Of a stretch of DNA of 64,000 nt, positions 1-12,115 are shown in pieces. Each line of letters begins with the position of its first letter. Position 1 is the first letter of the stretch. The position numbers and the translations under genes were made by a program. The DNA is from Phocoena phocoena (lineage: Eukaryota > Chordata > Mammalia > Artiodactyla > Phocoenidae), in assembly GCF_963924675.1 (NCBI RefSeq), contig NC_089239.1, forward strand, positions 4,887,001-4,951,000, in the 5' to 3' direction. Below the pieces are notes generated by a model. It was not told where the DNA came from, ran no database searches, and saw nothing but the letters and a program-made list of their open reading frames with translations.

Positions 1-205
1 TCTGCAGCATTTGTTGTTTGTAGATTTTCTGATGATGCCCATTCTAACTGGTGTGAGGTGATACCTCATTGTAGTTTTGATTTGCATTTCTCTAATAATT
101 AGTGATGTTGAGCAGCTTTTCATGTGCTTCTTGGACATCTCTATGTCTTCTTTGGTGGAATGTCTATTTAGGTCTTCTGGCCATTTTTGGATTCGGTTGT
201 TTGTT
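1..205 (-). mobile_element. L1 LINE fragment, antisense, runs off the left edge
   Basis: Reads as the reverse complement of the 3' part of L1 ORF2. Phrases such as 'ggtgtgaggtgatacctcat' and 'gatttgcatttctctaataa' are hallmarks of that region. The same stretch appears in sense orientation inside the L1 at 22.5 kb. It is broken on the right by a SINE at 226. Open frames here are not genes. Confidence 0.85.
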
Positions 206-225
206 TTTTGTTTGTTTGTTTGTTT

Positions 226-417
226 GCGGTACGCGGGCCTCTCACTGTTGTGGCCTCTCCCGTTGCGGAGCACAGGCTCCGGTTGCGCAGGCTCAGCGGC
301 CATAGGTCATGGGCCCAGCCGCTCTGCGGCATGTGGGATCTTCCCGGACTGGGGCACGAACCCATGTCCCCTGCATCGGCAGGCGGACTCTCAACCACTG
401 CGCCACCAGGGAAGCCC
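226..417 (-). mobile_element. CHR-type tRNA(Glu) SINE, short CpG-rich form
   Basis: The reverse strand starts GGGCTTCCCTGGTGGCGCAG and carries a pol III A box (TGGCGCAGTGG) and a diverged B box. The tail is a (TTTG)n-rich run at 201-225 on the + strand. Length is about 190 bp, the full length of this form. No convincing target-site duplication was found, so the flanks may be rearranged. ORFs of 60-144 aa here are SINE reading frames only. Confidence 0.9.
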
Positions 418-436
418 CTTACTGCTATCTTTTTGC

Positions 437-470
437 CAACACACGCACACACACACACGCACACACACTT
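437..470. repeat. (CA)n microsatellite
   Basis: Alternating CA with two CG interruptions, just right of the SINE at 226-417. Confidence 0.9.
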
Positions 471-519
471 CACTGGGTAGATACCTACTGAATTTTCAGA
501 TCTCGCCTTAGATGAGCAT

Positions 520-775
520 CTTCTAGGAAGCTGTCACAAGAATGCTTCCAGGCTGGGCGTCCTTCCTCAGCTCCCCATAGGACCCTGCACTATGGTTTCA
601 CTTCACAACACTCCTCACAATGGTTGGCAATTACCTTTGCACTTGTCTCTTTCCTCTAGGCTGAGAGCTATGTGATGGCAGAGACTTTGTACATAGTTTT
701 ATCACTGCAGTGTTAACACGTAACCAGTGTTAACTGGCACTTGACATGCACTAAAGAAGTATTTGTTTAGTGAGT
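520..775 (+). mobile_element. L2 LINE 3' end, old and diverged
   Basis: The order of motifs (ctctaggctgagagct, gcagagactttgt, tcactgcagtgtt, then a run ending aagtatttgtttagtgag) follows the L2 3' end, which normally finishes with a 'tgcctggcacatagtagg...aataaatatttgttgaatga' type tail. Divergence is high and borders are approximate. Confidence 0.5.
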
Positions 776-1944
776 CGGTAAGGGCCCCCTGGGGTATTCC
801 TCATTATGCTTGTCTCATGGATATAAAGGGCCCTGACATACTTCCAAAAGAATATGGTTTTCCAAGTGTAATTATAAATTGATTTTTACAGGCAGAGACT
901 CCTTTGGTATGTGAACAGGTAATGTCACCCATCTATCATCACTCATAATAAGGCAGCATCACTGGCCTCTTTTTTTTTTTTTTTTTTTCCATTTCTAAAT
1001 GAACACAGAAGGCAGAGTGCAGCTTCTGAACTCCTTGAGCCTAGTCCTAATGTAGCGTGTGGCAAGTGCTTGGTTAAACAGACTGGGAAACCAGCCACAG
1101 AGAAATGGACAGGGATTCTAAAGCTGCCAGGAAATGTATACCTGTGCCTCGCAGCTCAGAATAGAGTGTAATCTCAAAGGCATATCCAGACAAGTTCCAA
1201 AACTTTCCCCCAGACAGTGACACACTCACCAAGACTCTAACAGGAGAACAAGTAGATAAGTTTTGACATTGCTCATCCACACCTTTATTTTATCCAGAGA
1301 AAACTGTGGTGTCTTTCAAATATCTTTCCTTGGGAAACTAAGTCAGTCATCTTACTTTCGTGAACTGCAGCCCAGATGTGAGGTTTCAGACCCACCAGAA
1401 TGGGAATGGATCTTTCCATTCTGGAAACATCAATGCTCTTCCTCTAAACCTGATAGTGTAGAGACGTCGCCTCCAATCCTCCTTCCTTAGATAAGGAAAT
1501 GGAGACAATATTAATAGCCCTCCTCTCACAGATAGCTTTTACAGGAGAGAGGCTAAAACTGCCACAGCATTGCCAGATTTTTCTCCTGAAGGAAGGACAT
1601 GCTCGTGTATCAGGTTTAGAAGGAAAGTCTTTTATTTTCGTACTGAATGGGGTGAACTGGAAATATTTGTCCTAAAAAGATGACCCTTTTTGGCCAAGTG
1701 AGGGAAGTAGGAAAGCTGAATACACTGAAGTATTGATACGTGTTTTCTCTAGTCTTCTGGAAGCCACACTGATTGCGTATATGTACTACCTCTCAGCCAT
1801 ACTAAGGAGGATGACTAAATGTTTAATATTTTTCCTACTCTGATATCCCAGGATAATTATTTTTGCATACCCTATGTTATTTAATGCTTACCTACCGTAA
1901 CAGTAGGCTACATGGTGGAGGTATGATTTTTTTAATGGCCCCTT
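776..1944. other. Unique intronic sequence
   Basis: No exon-like or repeat signal recognised apart from a T-run at 969-988. ORFs here are short and lack splice or homology support. Confidence 0.5.
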
Positions 1945-2140
1945 GTTTTGCCAGATAAAATATAAGATGATCAGATAAATCTGAATTCCAGATAAACAAC
2001 GAACAATTTTTAGTATAAGTATGCAATGAGTATGCAGTATTTGGGACACACTGATCCTAAAAAAGTATTTGTTTATCCAAAATTCAAATTTAACCAGGCA
2101 TCCTATACTTTCATTTGCTAAATTTGGTAAACTTAATGTC
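1945..2140. mobile_element. Palindromic MITE-like element
   Basis: Two arms of about 75-80 nt form an imperfect inverted repeat. The left arm (cagataaaatataagatg..., 'gaattccagataaacaacga', 'tttttagtataagtatg') is matched by the reverse complement of the right arm (caaatgaaagtataggatg..., 'gaattttggataaacaaata', 'ttttttaggatcagtgtg'). There is a short loop near 2025-2040 and no coding capacity. It resembles a common old non-autonomous mammalian repeat; I cannot name the family safely. Confidence 0.6.
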
Positions 2141-3076
2141 ATGCCTAATTCTTCAGGCCAAAATATCTTTAAAAGTTTGAATTTCAATGACATAAAGAGA
2201 AAAAGACATCTTAGAAGAAGAAAATGGTTTCGCTGCCGTTTGGCAACATCAGCTTTGGTTGTCAGGGATCCTCAAATTTGCAAAGTCGTTAGAAATAAAT
2301 GACTAAAAGTCACCGATGCTTCTTTGTAAATAATTCATTTCTGTGCGCATTATTGAGACATTTAAAGTATGTAAACATTTCTGAGCTTTTACTTTTCCTG
2401 TTCCTCTAACAAGATTTGAAAGTCACCTGAGCAAAATAAATGTAAATGTAAATGGGTATAAGGGAAAGACAGAGGACAGGAGAGGGGAGTGACTTGTGTT
2501 AGCTTGAAATTTTTTCTTTTTTTTTTTAGAACTCCTTTCTCACTTGAGTCCTTCCCTGCATCTTTCTCTTGTATAATAATGTATATATATATGTATATAT
2601 ATATATATATGCACACAAACATATATATAATATTACATATAGATTTATATAGTATATACACTACATGTATTTAAAAATATATGCAAAAATAAACAATACA
2701 TTTATGTATATTTGTACATTGTTACGTATGTATTATTACATATATATTTATTTATATAAAGATCTTTTGCTTGTTTGAGAAAAGCACCTGCCCTCAAAAC
2801 TATAGGATCAGACCCAGGCAAGCAGGAACTCAGATACTATTTTTCCATGATTTCATCTGTGTGTGTGTGTTCTTGCCTTGTCTCACTCTTCCCCTCCCTC
2901 TTTTTATTTTCCATATAAATGTTATTTAGGAAAATCCAGCCTTATCTTGGCTGAACCTCAGAGAAACAGCGTTTTGTCTTTCCACTCCACCTCTTTGGAG
3001 GATTTTTAGAAAAATCCTACGACTGAGAATGGTGGAAGCTCTGAAGCTTAAGAGTTGCTCCCCGACCTTGATCCCT
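2141..3076. other. Unique intronic sequence with an AT-rich core
   Basis: Nothing gene-like. It contains the TA/ATGT-rich simple repeat listed separately at 2579-2760. Confidence 0.5.
2579..2760. repeat. AT-rich (TA/TATG/CATA)n simple repeat
   Basis: Low-complexity alternating A/T with scattered C and G, about 180 bp. ORFs in it encode YIYIYI-type peptides and are not real. Confidence 0.85.
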
Positions 3077-3175
3077 GTGTGAGTGTGGGAATTCCCTTGT
3101 GGGCATGGGGACCCCGTGTAGGCGTGGGAATCCCAGTGTGGACCTGGGGGCCTTATGGAGGGCTGGGGATTCAGA
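3077..3175 (+). repeat. Degenerate ~20-bp minisatellite
   Basis: Four to five diverged copies of a G-rich unit close to GTGGGCRTGGGRAYCCCNGT can be aligned (for example gtgggcatggggaccccgt, gtaggcgtgggaatcccagt). Unit length drifts from about 17 to 22 bp. Confidence 0.6.
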
Positions 3176-4297
3176 GCCTGCCTGGGTATATTAGCCCCAG
3201 CTGGACCTTCCCAGCTCCCAGACTATCTCCACGCTCATTCAAAACCCTGTAGAAAACTTTACCAGAATAGAATTTTCATATCCCCAATTTTCACATCTAT
3301 ATCTGAGCAGTCACGGATGAGAAATAGAGTTAAAGAGAAGAGTCAGGCTGAAGGCATGGATCCTTTTAAAGAGGGGCCAGCCAGGATTTCTCCATGACCC
3401 TGTCTGTGGCTTGTGACCTTACTGTCTCTGGGCTTTGCTCAGCTAAGAAGCAGCAGTCATAGGCCTGGAGGTTTGGGTGCAGGAGGGGGTACCCTGCCAT
3501 CACCAGCATAAAGTCACTGCAGGCATAGACTGAGCTTCCCGTGACGGAGGGTAATTATTCATTTCTATGTAATGACTTCATGCTTCCATGTCAGACTGAT
3601 GACAACCACGTAATAGACTGAACTCAAAAGCTTTTCTGTTGCACTTCGTATTTATAATGTGCTTTCTATTCGTGAGCATCTTTTTATTCTTCCAGATACA
3701 ACCTTGTATACTGACTCAGAGTTCCCGCGTTTAATAGAAATCCGAACGGCATGTATGTTCGTTGCTGACCTTGTTTATGTTCCATTTTCCCCAAAGCACC
3801 AGAAGCTTTTCCTGGGGCCTTTCACACCCGGGCACAGCCTGAAAACTGCAAAATTGAGAAGTGGGTGAAGTTTGACCCAAACACTCGCCCTTGTTTCTTG
3901 GGATGCCTTTCCTGCCCTCTCAGGGACTCTCCCGCAGCGCCCCTCTTGCTGGTCCTAGGCCTCTACCTCTCCATCCTTAATTGTTCCTCATAACACAAAC
4001 ATTCTCCTGTCTGATAAGCACCTGTTTACACTGGAGAGGGGACTTCAGTGGAGCTCCTCCTAAGCAGAGGAGCCTTTTAACCCTCACATCAGCTGTGCAA
4101 CGGAAGACTCCATCCCTCATTAAATGACTGTGAAGTAAAGACAGATTGAAAATTTGGTGGTGGCGGCCTGAGTGTCTTCCCAACATCCCCAAATTCCAGC
4201 ATCCTGGCACACCCTGCTCCATTCCTTGACCTGGTACCTCGTGTCCTGGTGAGTCTGGAAAGCAAGGACCTTTCCATCCAACAGTCACATGAGTGGT
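3176..4297. other. Unique intronic sequence
   Basis: No recognisable repeat, exon or RNA gene. Two overlapping minus-strand ORFs (62 and 103 aa) around 3977-4288 have no recognisable domain. Confidence 0.45.
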
Positions 4298-4309
4298 TCA
4301 GGGGTTCTT

Positions 4310-4684
4310 TTTTTTTTAATAAAGTACCTGTTCAAGTCTTTTTTTTTTTTTTTTGAAAGGAAGTTCTGTTTTTAAATTTAATTTTATTTATTTATTTTTG
4401 GCTGCATTGGGTCATCATTGCTGTGCGCAGGCCTTCTCTAGTTGCAGCGAGCGGGGGCTACTCTTCGTTGCGGTGCATGGGCTTCTCATTGCAGTGGCTT
4501 CTCTTGTTGCAGAGCATGGGCTCTAGGCACGCGGGCTCCGTAGTTGTGGCTCGCGGGCTCAGTAGTTGTGGTGCACAGGCTTAGTTGCTCTGCGGCATGT
4601 GGGATCTTCCCAGACCAGGGCTCGAACCCGTGTCCCCTGCTTTGGCAGGCAGATTCTTAATCACTGTGCCACCAGAGAAGTCCC
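4310..4684 (-). mobile_element. CHR-type SINE, long form
   Basis: Antisense copy of the ~300-350-bp form, ending in T-rich sequence on the left and ...ccaccagagaagtccc on the right. The target-site duplication tcaggggttctt is exact at 4298-4309 and 4685-4696. An extra poly-T run at 4340-4355 and a (TTTA)n stretch lie in the tail. The tRNA-derived head is at the right end. Confidence 0.92.
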
Positions 4685-4696
4685 TCAGGGGTTCTT

Positions 4697-6515
4697 AAAA
4701 GCAGACATTTGTCCAGGACTTCATCACGATAGGAATTGTCTCGTGGCTATTTCTGCATACAGCTTCTATTACTGCAGAGGACCCACCTAATAACTATTTT
4801 GATATGGCATTGGAGGGATTTCTCTTTCTAAAGTTTAATTTTAATAATCCTCTGAGTCCCATTAATCTCTCTTTTAGGAGAGACAGGGAGTGGCGGGTGC
4901 CAAACCATAAGGAACTGCATGTTGACCTCTTGTTTTAAGTCACTTTATCCAGATCTTGGTGGATTCAGACTTGAAGGGAGGAATCACACAGTTACTGGGG
5001 TGTCAGCCTCTTCAAGTCTGAGTCAGCCTCCTTGCCATTAATTCTGATTTGGCACTAAGCAATTCCCACGATAGCTTCTGCCTTTTCTCTCTGAAAGGGC
5101 TTCCATTCTGAGAATAATCTGAAAATAATTTCATGTTATTTTATTTTGGTCATATGACTGTAGTGTTCCTTCTGACCCCGTCTCCAACACCTGCAGTTTG
5201 TCTGAGAAATGTCACTTTGAGACAGAGGAGACATGTCAAGAGTTCTGTGTACCCTCCTAGGAATCGCAGAATTGTGTCTTATTTTTATCAGTTTTATATT
5301 ATATTTATATTTGAGATTCAGACTTCCTTCCTCTCTCTGGAACTTTTGAAGGTGGTTATTTTTCAAGAACTACACACTTGAGCCTCAGCTAAAGAAGCAA
5401 TTACTTTTTCAGGATACCTAACTCTGCATTTGGCCGCTCTCACATCAGAAAAAGGCATGGGGACTCCCTCTGGAGGGAGGTGTTTTTTAAAAAAAATGAA
5501 AGGTTTTCATTAAAAAAAAAACTTGGCAATTGTGTCTTAGGAACTCAGTGAAATTAAAATTGATCCTAGGGCCCCAATCCCTCATAAAACATTCCTCAAT
5601 GCCCCCAAATATACGTGTTAGACTGAGACTTGATTGTGACAAAAACTCTCCCCAAGCCATTGATCCATCATCAGTGCTTTCGGGTAGGTACTCAAAGTGC
5701 CACTACTTAATTACAAACTCCCCTAGACTATGCCACTGGTGACTGCCACCTGTTTATAACTTATAGCTCCAGAAGCTTTGGCAGGCATAGCAAATTATCT
5801 TTCTCTTCTAAGTTGTTGTTTGCTTTCCTGAAAGAAGAATAGAAGGCAGCCGAAGAAATGTGAAGGCATTTAAAGCCGACCTTCGAAACACCAAAGAAAG
5901 CAAAAAACAAAAAAACATTGTGAGGCCTTTTTGATTGTGTTTGTCAGAGTAAATTGAGCACTGGCTTAAAAAAAAAAAAAAAGGATATGGACGTGCAGAA
6001 CTTGAAGCCACTGTTTGGCTTTATGTCAGAGATCCTGGTTTTTCCCAGAGTGAAAGCTTTCGTGTACCATACTTCAACCCCGGCTGCTTGGCCAAGTCTG
6101 TTTTTCAACTGCAATCAGTTCTGTGAGTGCAAGCCTGTTTCTCAAGAAGAAAAGGCGTACAAAATGTGTATGTGTGTGCGTTTACACCCTCAGATGTCTA
6201 CTAAGAAATGTTCTCATGTCCATTAAATGAAAAGGCGATGACATATTGAAAAGTGTCAGGGACTAGTCACAGGTCCTTTTGGAAGTGTCCTTAATTTTGA
6301 CTGCTGGACTTCCTTGCAGTTCTGCGCGGCATCTCTTATAACATTGGCTAAGAAGCTTACTCAGATATCTGGAACCTTCAGAAAAGGGCCCGGGTCGCTG
6401 ACACTTATTCTGGCAGGTGGTGATGGAGGTCCCCAGAAGATGTCAGAACTCAGCCATTCCTGCTCTCAAACTTTACTAATTAGATTACAGTTTCTTTGAC
6501 TTAGTAAGCTCCTCT
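4697..6515. other. Unique intronic sequence
   Basis: No recognised repeat except A-rich runs near 5510-5520 and 5968-5982. No exon is recognised. Confidence 0.45.
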
Positions 6516-6519
6516 TTTA

Positions 6520-6645
6520 ATTTTATTTTATTTTTAACTTAACTTTTTTAAAAAATTGAAATATAGTTGATTTATAATCTTGTGTTAGTTTCAGGTGTAC
6601 AGCGAAGTGATTCGGTTATCCATATACATATGTGTATCTATCTGT
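6520..6645 (-). mobile_element. L1 3'-end fragment, antisense
   Basis: Matches the reverse complement of the cetartiodactyl L1 3' UTR: 'gaaatatagttgatttataa', 'gtgttagtttcaggtgtaca', 'gcgaagtgattcggttat'. The same 3' UTR is seen in sense near 23300 and in antisense at 61560. Confidence 0.8.
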
Positions 6646-6887
6646 ACTCTTTAAACATTGCTTTTCAGAACACATGCACAAAGGCCATGTCTGTTAGCCA
6701 CTTATCCACAATAGTGAATATTTTCACGGCCGTGACACCAAAGTTAATGAGGGGAATCACTGAAGAGGCAGAGGAATTTTTCGAACAGTAAGTGATAGAA
6801 CAAGGGGGCAAACCCAAGACGTCCAAATTAAAGTCTGGGGGCTCCTTCTGCAATGGTGTAGCCACTCTTTCAGTGGGAATCACTTTA

Positions 6888-7067
6888 TTTTTTTTTTACT
6901 TATTTTTTATATCGTTGTATATTTTTATTTATTTATTATTTTTTAAATTTTGGGGGGCTGTGCCGTGCGTGCAGCATGCGGGATCCTAGTTCCCTAGCCA
7001 GGCTTCGAACCTGCGCCCCTGCAGTGGAAGCTCAGAATCCTAACCACTGGAACTCCAGGGAAGTCCG
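6888..7067 (-). mobile_element. CHR/tRNA(Glu)-type SINE, older short form
   Basis: Antisense SINE with T-rich tail at the left and head '...ccactggaactccagggaagtcc' at the right. The target-site duplication gggaatcacttta is exact at 6875-6887 and 7068-7080. It lacks the CpG-rich middle of the younger form. Confidence 0.9.
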
Positions 7068-7080
7068 GGGAATCACTTTA

Positions 7081-8822
7081 AATGAATATTTTGTGTACGA
7101 CTACCTAGTCTACTAACAGGGAATGGAGCTTTGATTGCTTGGCCAGGGGATGGGATGTCTTAGAACACATGTACGCCCGGGCGCTGGGCTGCAGTGTGTG
7201 TGAGTGTGTGTGCATGTGGTGGGCTGGGGTGTCCTTTAGAGAGAAGGAAGTCACAGAGAGATGAGGACGCAGCAGGGCACTGTCTGGGGAAGCAAACGGA
7301 GGCAGAAGTAAGACAGAAGGAAGCAGTGACCAAACTTTCCCGAGTCCTTCTCACCACTGTGTTTAGGTCTCTGGAGAAAGTAATGATCAAGATTTACTGA
7401 ACAACATTTCCAAGCCACCTTTTATTTGTCGGTGCCTCGGCTAAGTGGACCTCTCGGAAATCATACGAATGGAAATGCTTTGTACAGGTTTGGGAGAGAA
7501 AACCTAGGAACACTATCCGTTCATCAGATTTGGGGGAATTTCGTTCTCTGTACTAGTAGCCGAGCAGTTTACACAAGGGCCGCTGAGAAATTGCTGCTCT
7601 TCCCTTTGAAAAGATCATCCACCATCTAAAAGGGCAGACAGAATACAGCCATATGACTAGCCTCTAGGTATATCTCCATGAAACTCCTACAAATGTGTAC
7701 AAATTAATATACTGCAAATGATCACAGGGTCATCTGTATCTTTTCTCTGTGTGGATGGCTTCCATCCTTAGATGCTTTTACACACAAGTGGATTGTGGGA
7801 GATTATTGATGTTTGAATAGTTTCTTGTAAAGTGATCAGAGGTATTATGAATGCAAAGAAGGTAACCGAGCTTAAGAAAACCATATTGAATGATGCCCCC
7901 AGAAAGGAAACTTTTACCTGCAAACAGTTCACATTTCCTGCCCAACTCCCCGTGTATAGAACCAGAGCTTCTGGAACCTCTTCATTACGTGTAGAATAAC
8001 TGCTTGATGCGTGACATTACTGCCTTACTTTTACATTTCTGGCTGAAATTAAGGATGTGGAAATAATCTTTCTCTAGAACTGGTGGTGTAAGGAGTGTTT
8101 CTGAGCTGTGAAAGGTAATTTCTTAGAGGTGACAGCAAAGAGAAAATATTTTTCCCCAGCTGTTTAAGGGAACAAACCTGGGATAAACACGAATTCATTT
8201 GCACTGTACTTAGATGCTTTCTTGTTTGTCTAAACAAATAGGGTCTTTTTCATGCACCTCTAGCTGCTGGGCCAAAGAGAAAGAAACTTTATTGAGTCCA
8301 ATGATGTTTAAGGCTTAGTTGTATCTGATATTTAAACAAACCTTTCAGGTAATGTCCATCTGTGGGGTACTTGCTCATCCCTCTTCTTTCGCCCCTGCCC
8401 ACAGCAAGAAATCATCCCAGTCCAAGAGTTTTATAGATTTTTTTGGCAAGCCATGCTATTTTCTGTCCTGCTTATTACCAACTGATAACGTAAAAACAAT
8501 GCTATCGCAGAAATAAGAAAATAATAAAAGAGAACATTTTTTTAACTTTACTTATTTTTTGGAAAAAATATATATGCCATTGACACGTTGTGCATCAGTA
8601 AGGTATTAAGGAGTGAAATAAGAAAAAAAAAGTAAAATTTTTAAAAAGAACAATCAAACTCTTAAAGGTAAGAAAATGACTTCGTGGACATATGCACAGG
8701 TACATGGACACAACATGTGTGTGTTAACAGTGACTGGGGTTGGTGGGGCTACTGTAGCTCTGGCATGGCTCAGGTCCTGATAGATTTCTCACTGTAGCCC
8801 CATTTTCCCTCTACACTGCCAA
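7081..8822. other. Unique intronic sequence
   Basis: No exon or repeat recognised. A short TG-rich run lies at about 7192-7220 and A/T-rich sequence at 8530-8660. Confidence 0.45.
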
Positions 8823-8846
8823 CTATTCCTCACTTTTTTTTTTTTT

Positions 8847-9036
8847 CGGCACGCGGGCCTCTCACTGCTGTGGCCTCTCCCGTTGCGGAGCACAGGCTCC
8901 GGACGCGCAGGCTCAGCGGCCATGGCTCACGGGCCCAGCCGCTCCGCAGCATGTGGGATCTTCCCGGACCGGGGCACGAACCCGCGTCCCCTGCATCGGC
9001 AGGCGGACTCTCAACCACTGCGCCACCAGGGAAGCC
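8847..9036 (-). mobile_element. CHR-type SINE, short CpG-rich form
   Basis: Full-length antisense copy with poly-T at 8834-8846. The target-site duplication ctattcctcac is exact at 8823-8833 and 9037-9047. A box and B box are intact on the reverse strand. CpGs are largely retained, which suggests a recent insertion. Confidence 0.95.
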
Positions 9037-9344
9037 CTATTCCTCACTTTTTAAGCCCTTTTCTTCTGATAATTTACCCTCTCCCACAATTACTTAAATG
9101 CTCAGAAACAAAGTTTCCCCTTATTATCACTAGCCCGATTCATTTATCTCCTCACTCAGTATCTTTGCACGGCCTGTTATGGGCAAAGCGCTGTCATGGC
9201 ACTCCAGGAAGTACAAAGATCACTTATACTCAGATCTTAAGCTGTACCTACTCTTCAGGATTTATAGAATGTGAATCTGTACGTGTAGAATACTACAGGG
9301 GTTGGGTCCGAGACTAATAATAGACATCACTGTGTCTGAATATT

Positions 9345-9480
9345 GGTCCCTTCCTAGTGGGTGGTGTGAGCTTGGACAAGTAACTTAGCCTCTCTGAACC
9401 TCAGTTTCTTCATCTATAAAATGGAACTGATATCGATTATACTCTACATAAGAGGTGTGTGAGGTTTAGAGAAAATCTAT
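9345..9480 (+). mobile_element. MIR SINE
   Basis: Contains the MIR core: 'gtgagcttggacaagtaact', 'tagcctctctgaacctcagt', 'ttcttcatctataaaatgga'. Order and spacing match the consensus; the 3' part is diverged. Confidence 0.85.
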
Positions 9481-9636
9481 TTCAAGGGACCCATGTTAGG
9501 CCTGACAGGGAATATGATGGTCTCAATGAACGTGAGCTGTTGTTTTACTGATGACAGATGTAACTATGGAAGGCAGCATAGGCATTTGAAGTATAAACAA
9601 ATGTGCTGGGGATTTTGGAGCACAAGTAGCATATAC

Positions 9637-9810
9637 AATTGTCCTTAGGAATCTGGGGAAGATTGGTTCCAGAACCCCTCCCCATACCAAAATCCACAGA
9701 TGCTCAAGTCCCTTATATTGTATAAAGTAGCATAGTATAGTCAGCCCTGTGCGTTCTTGGGCTCTGTCTGTGAATTCAGCCACTCTCAGATACGGTGGAC
9801 CGACTATACT
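9637..9810. mobile_element. Tigger-like DNA transposon remnant
   Basis: 'gattggttccagaacccctc' then 'ataccaaaatccacagatgc' and 'tcaagtcccttatattgtat' match Tigger-type end sequence. A second end-like block, 'tagtcagccct...gtgaattcagcca', follows directly, so this looks like an internally deleted copy with both ends brought together. No transposase frame remains. Confidence 0.65.
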
Positions 9811-10524
9811 TCTGTCTGGAGAAGGAAGAAAAACGCTGTGTAGAATGTGGAATTTAGTCCAGACAAGAGAGAGTTTGCATGAATGCCACTGACGGATGGA
9901 CGTCCCAGATGGAGGAAGCCACGCGAGTGATGTGAAACTTTTCACATGGAGCAGCAAATCATTAAGTAGGAATTGAAAATAAGTTTTTTGGGGTTATTTT
10001 TGTTTGTTTGTTCGTTATTTGTTTTGCCAGGAAGTAGAATTTGAATAGAAAAGGAAGACTGAAAGTAAGGCTTTCTCAAGTAGACATTATCGTATGCTTC
10101 CACGTGATCTGTCATAGAAATACAATCTTCTTTCCATTGTGCGATGGATCTTTATCACTATGTATTTAGATTCGAAGTAGTAGTGATTCTGTATTGCATA
10201 GATTTGTGTTGGCATTTTCCCTCGTGGTTGCTCCTTGTTTTCATTCTAAGTTACAAATAACCCAGAAGCAATGTTGACATCCTTGTAGTTTATTAGCGAC
10301 ATTTTCAAATTTCCATCTCTCTGCTCCAGATTAGTGACCATGTTCTTCTGAGGCTCATGCCACCCGGCTACCAACTTCTAGACCTTCAGCTCTCCAGTAA
10401 TTCCTCCTTTCCACCCAAAATTTCATGCCCAGACCACAGCTTTCTAAGCTCAAAACAGTTTCTTAATTTCACTATAACTATTCACCATGTGGTCTCATAA
10501 TATAACAGAGGAGAGGGCTGAGTC
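9811..10524. other. Unique intronic sequence
   Basis: No recognisable gene or repeat, apart from a (TTTG)n-like run near 9995-10025. Confidence 0.4.
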
Positions 10525-10672
10525 CTCTTAGTTCTATCATTTATTAGCAGTATGACCTTGGATAACTTACCTAGCCTCTTTGATAGTCATAGTGAAGACT
10601 TCATAGTTATTATGAAATGAAATAATGTATGTGAAATGCTTCACGCAATAGTCGGCGCATAATAAACCTTCC
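10525..10672 (+). mobile_element. MIR SINE, diverged
   Basis: 'agcagtatgaccttggataa', 'cttacctagcctctttgata' and the end 'cgcaatagtcggcgcataat' follow the MIR consensus, including its 3' 'agtaggcgcataataaa' tail. Confidence 0.75.
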
Positions 10673-11904
10673 AAGATCTTACTGTTCAGTGTTACGACCT
10701 TCAGTCCCTTGATCCATATATACCATATTATCAACTTTTTTCTGACTTCATTTCTTTGATAACCTAGACTTCAGCCTGCCTCCCCCTTATCAGTACCCTC
10801 AGGTCCCTTGCCCTCTTGTGTTTACCCCCCCTCAGACAGGCTGTAACTTGGAATCATCCACACATCTTCACATCCTTTCCTGTGATCAGGATGTGAAGAC
10901 ACCAATGGGAAAAATCACCTAAACCTTGGGGCGTGATAAATTGACACACTCCTTCCTCAGCTCTTGACTCCGAGCTCAGTCCTCCTGTGTATCTCTGTGT
11001 AACGTTCTTTCCCGTTCCCTGTGGACGGTTCAAAGCTGACAACTTATTTCAAGCCTCTTCCTAACGTCCATCACCTTCAGTCTCAGTGGTGGCTTCCGCT
11101 CCCACCGCAGAGACAGTAGTGAGACCTTCCAGCATTCAGTCCCTTGGCCTCCTGCCGCTGCATCTGTAGACTAACCCTCACTTCCTTCCCTGTCCTCTCC
11201 GAGGACTCCCTAAGAAACAGGGCTGTATCAATTACAAAGCCTTATTAACACACCTACTTGTGAACACAGAGAGTGCTTAGTACCGTATAAGAAAAGAGAT
11301 GATGCTCTCATTAGATTTAAAGTTGAAGAAGCAAGTTGAAATAATTTGAATATGAAAATCAGCCTAGAAAATATTGAAATCTCACAGGTATAAGATGTTT
11401 TAATTCTATTCCGGGCTTATACATAGCAGAAAAAATTGTAATGGCAGAAATATTCTAATTCAAATGATAAGTTGAATTACAGTAGTGTTAATAGATGTTA
11501 ATGAATGTTCATTTTAGGAGTGTGTATGTCTTCCTGGTCCATAAAGTCAGTAAAACAATGAATATTTTCTCTCTCTTTCTCTGTGTGTGTATATATACTT
11601 ACATATAAAGACACACATATATGTATGTATATATAGACTTTTGAGTATATATGTGTGTATGGGTTTGTATTTGTGTATATATTCTTATATTCTTTTGTTT
11701 ATCTATGCATTAGACTCTAATGCCTAACTCTACTGCAGGTGTATCTGAAATGTTCTAGTTACATAATGAGGTGATACATTCTCAGTGTGCTTAATGCCCT
11801 TGAAAATCTCAGCCTTTCTGGTAGACTATTCCACAGCAATATTCTTGAGGGAAATACATGTCTCAGATTTTCAAGGACAAACCAAATGTCAAATCTCCTG
11901 ATCC
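10673..11904. other. Unique intronic sequence
   Basis: Pyrimidine-rich stretch at 10750-11220, then AT-rich sequence with a TATG/TG simple repeat (11575-11700). No exon recognised. Confidence 0.4.
11575..11700 (+). repeat. (TG/TATATG)n simple repeat
   Basis: Mixed TG, TA and TATG units over about 125 bp. Confidence 0.8.
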
Positions 11905-12115
11905 ATTCGTTGTTTGATTATTGATTGGTTCAATAATCACTTACTGAGAGTCTGCCAGGCCAGGCACGGTTCAGTGGGGGAGATAGGTACAAAGGTAGAG
12001 AAGAGCAATGCGATTTTATACACAAAATCATTTGGGAAAACTGCAGAGGGAACACAGAATTCAGAGTGGGGTGATCAGGAAGAGCTTCACAGGGTCAGCT
12101 GTGCTGAACTTTGTT
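11905..12115 (-). mobile_element. L2 LINE fragment, antisense
   Basis: 'cacttactgagagtctgcca', 'ggccaggcacggttcagtgg' and 'tgatcaggaagagcttcaca' match the reverse complement of the L2 3' region. Highly diverged. Confidence 0.5.

Noticed and set aside
226..417. tRNA gene call in the SINE (also the other CHR copies)
   Set aside because: The A and B boxes are from the tRNA(Glu)-derived SINE head. The arms no longer fold as a working tRNA, and the sequence continues into SINE body and A-tail.
8830..9317. Proline/arginine/glycine-rich ORFs recurring at many sites (e.g. 8830-9317, 30657-30898, 38816-39115, 42217-43107)
   Set aside because: The same peptides recur because the same SINE recurs. They are not a gene family.
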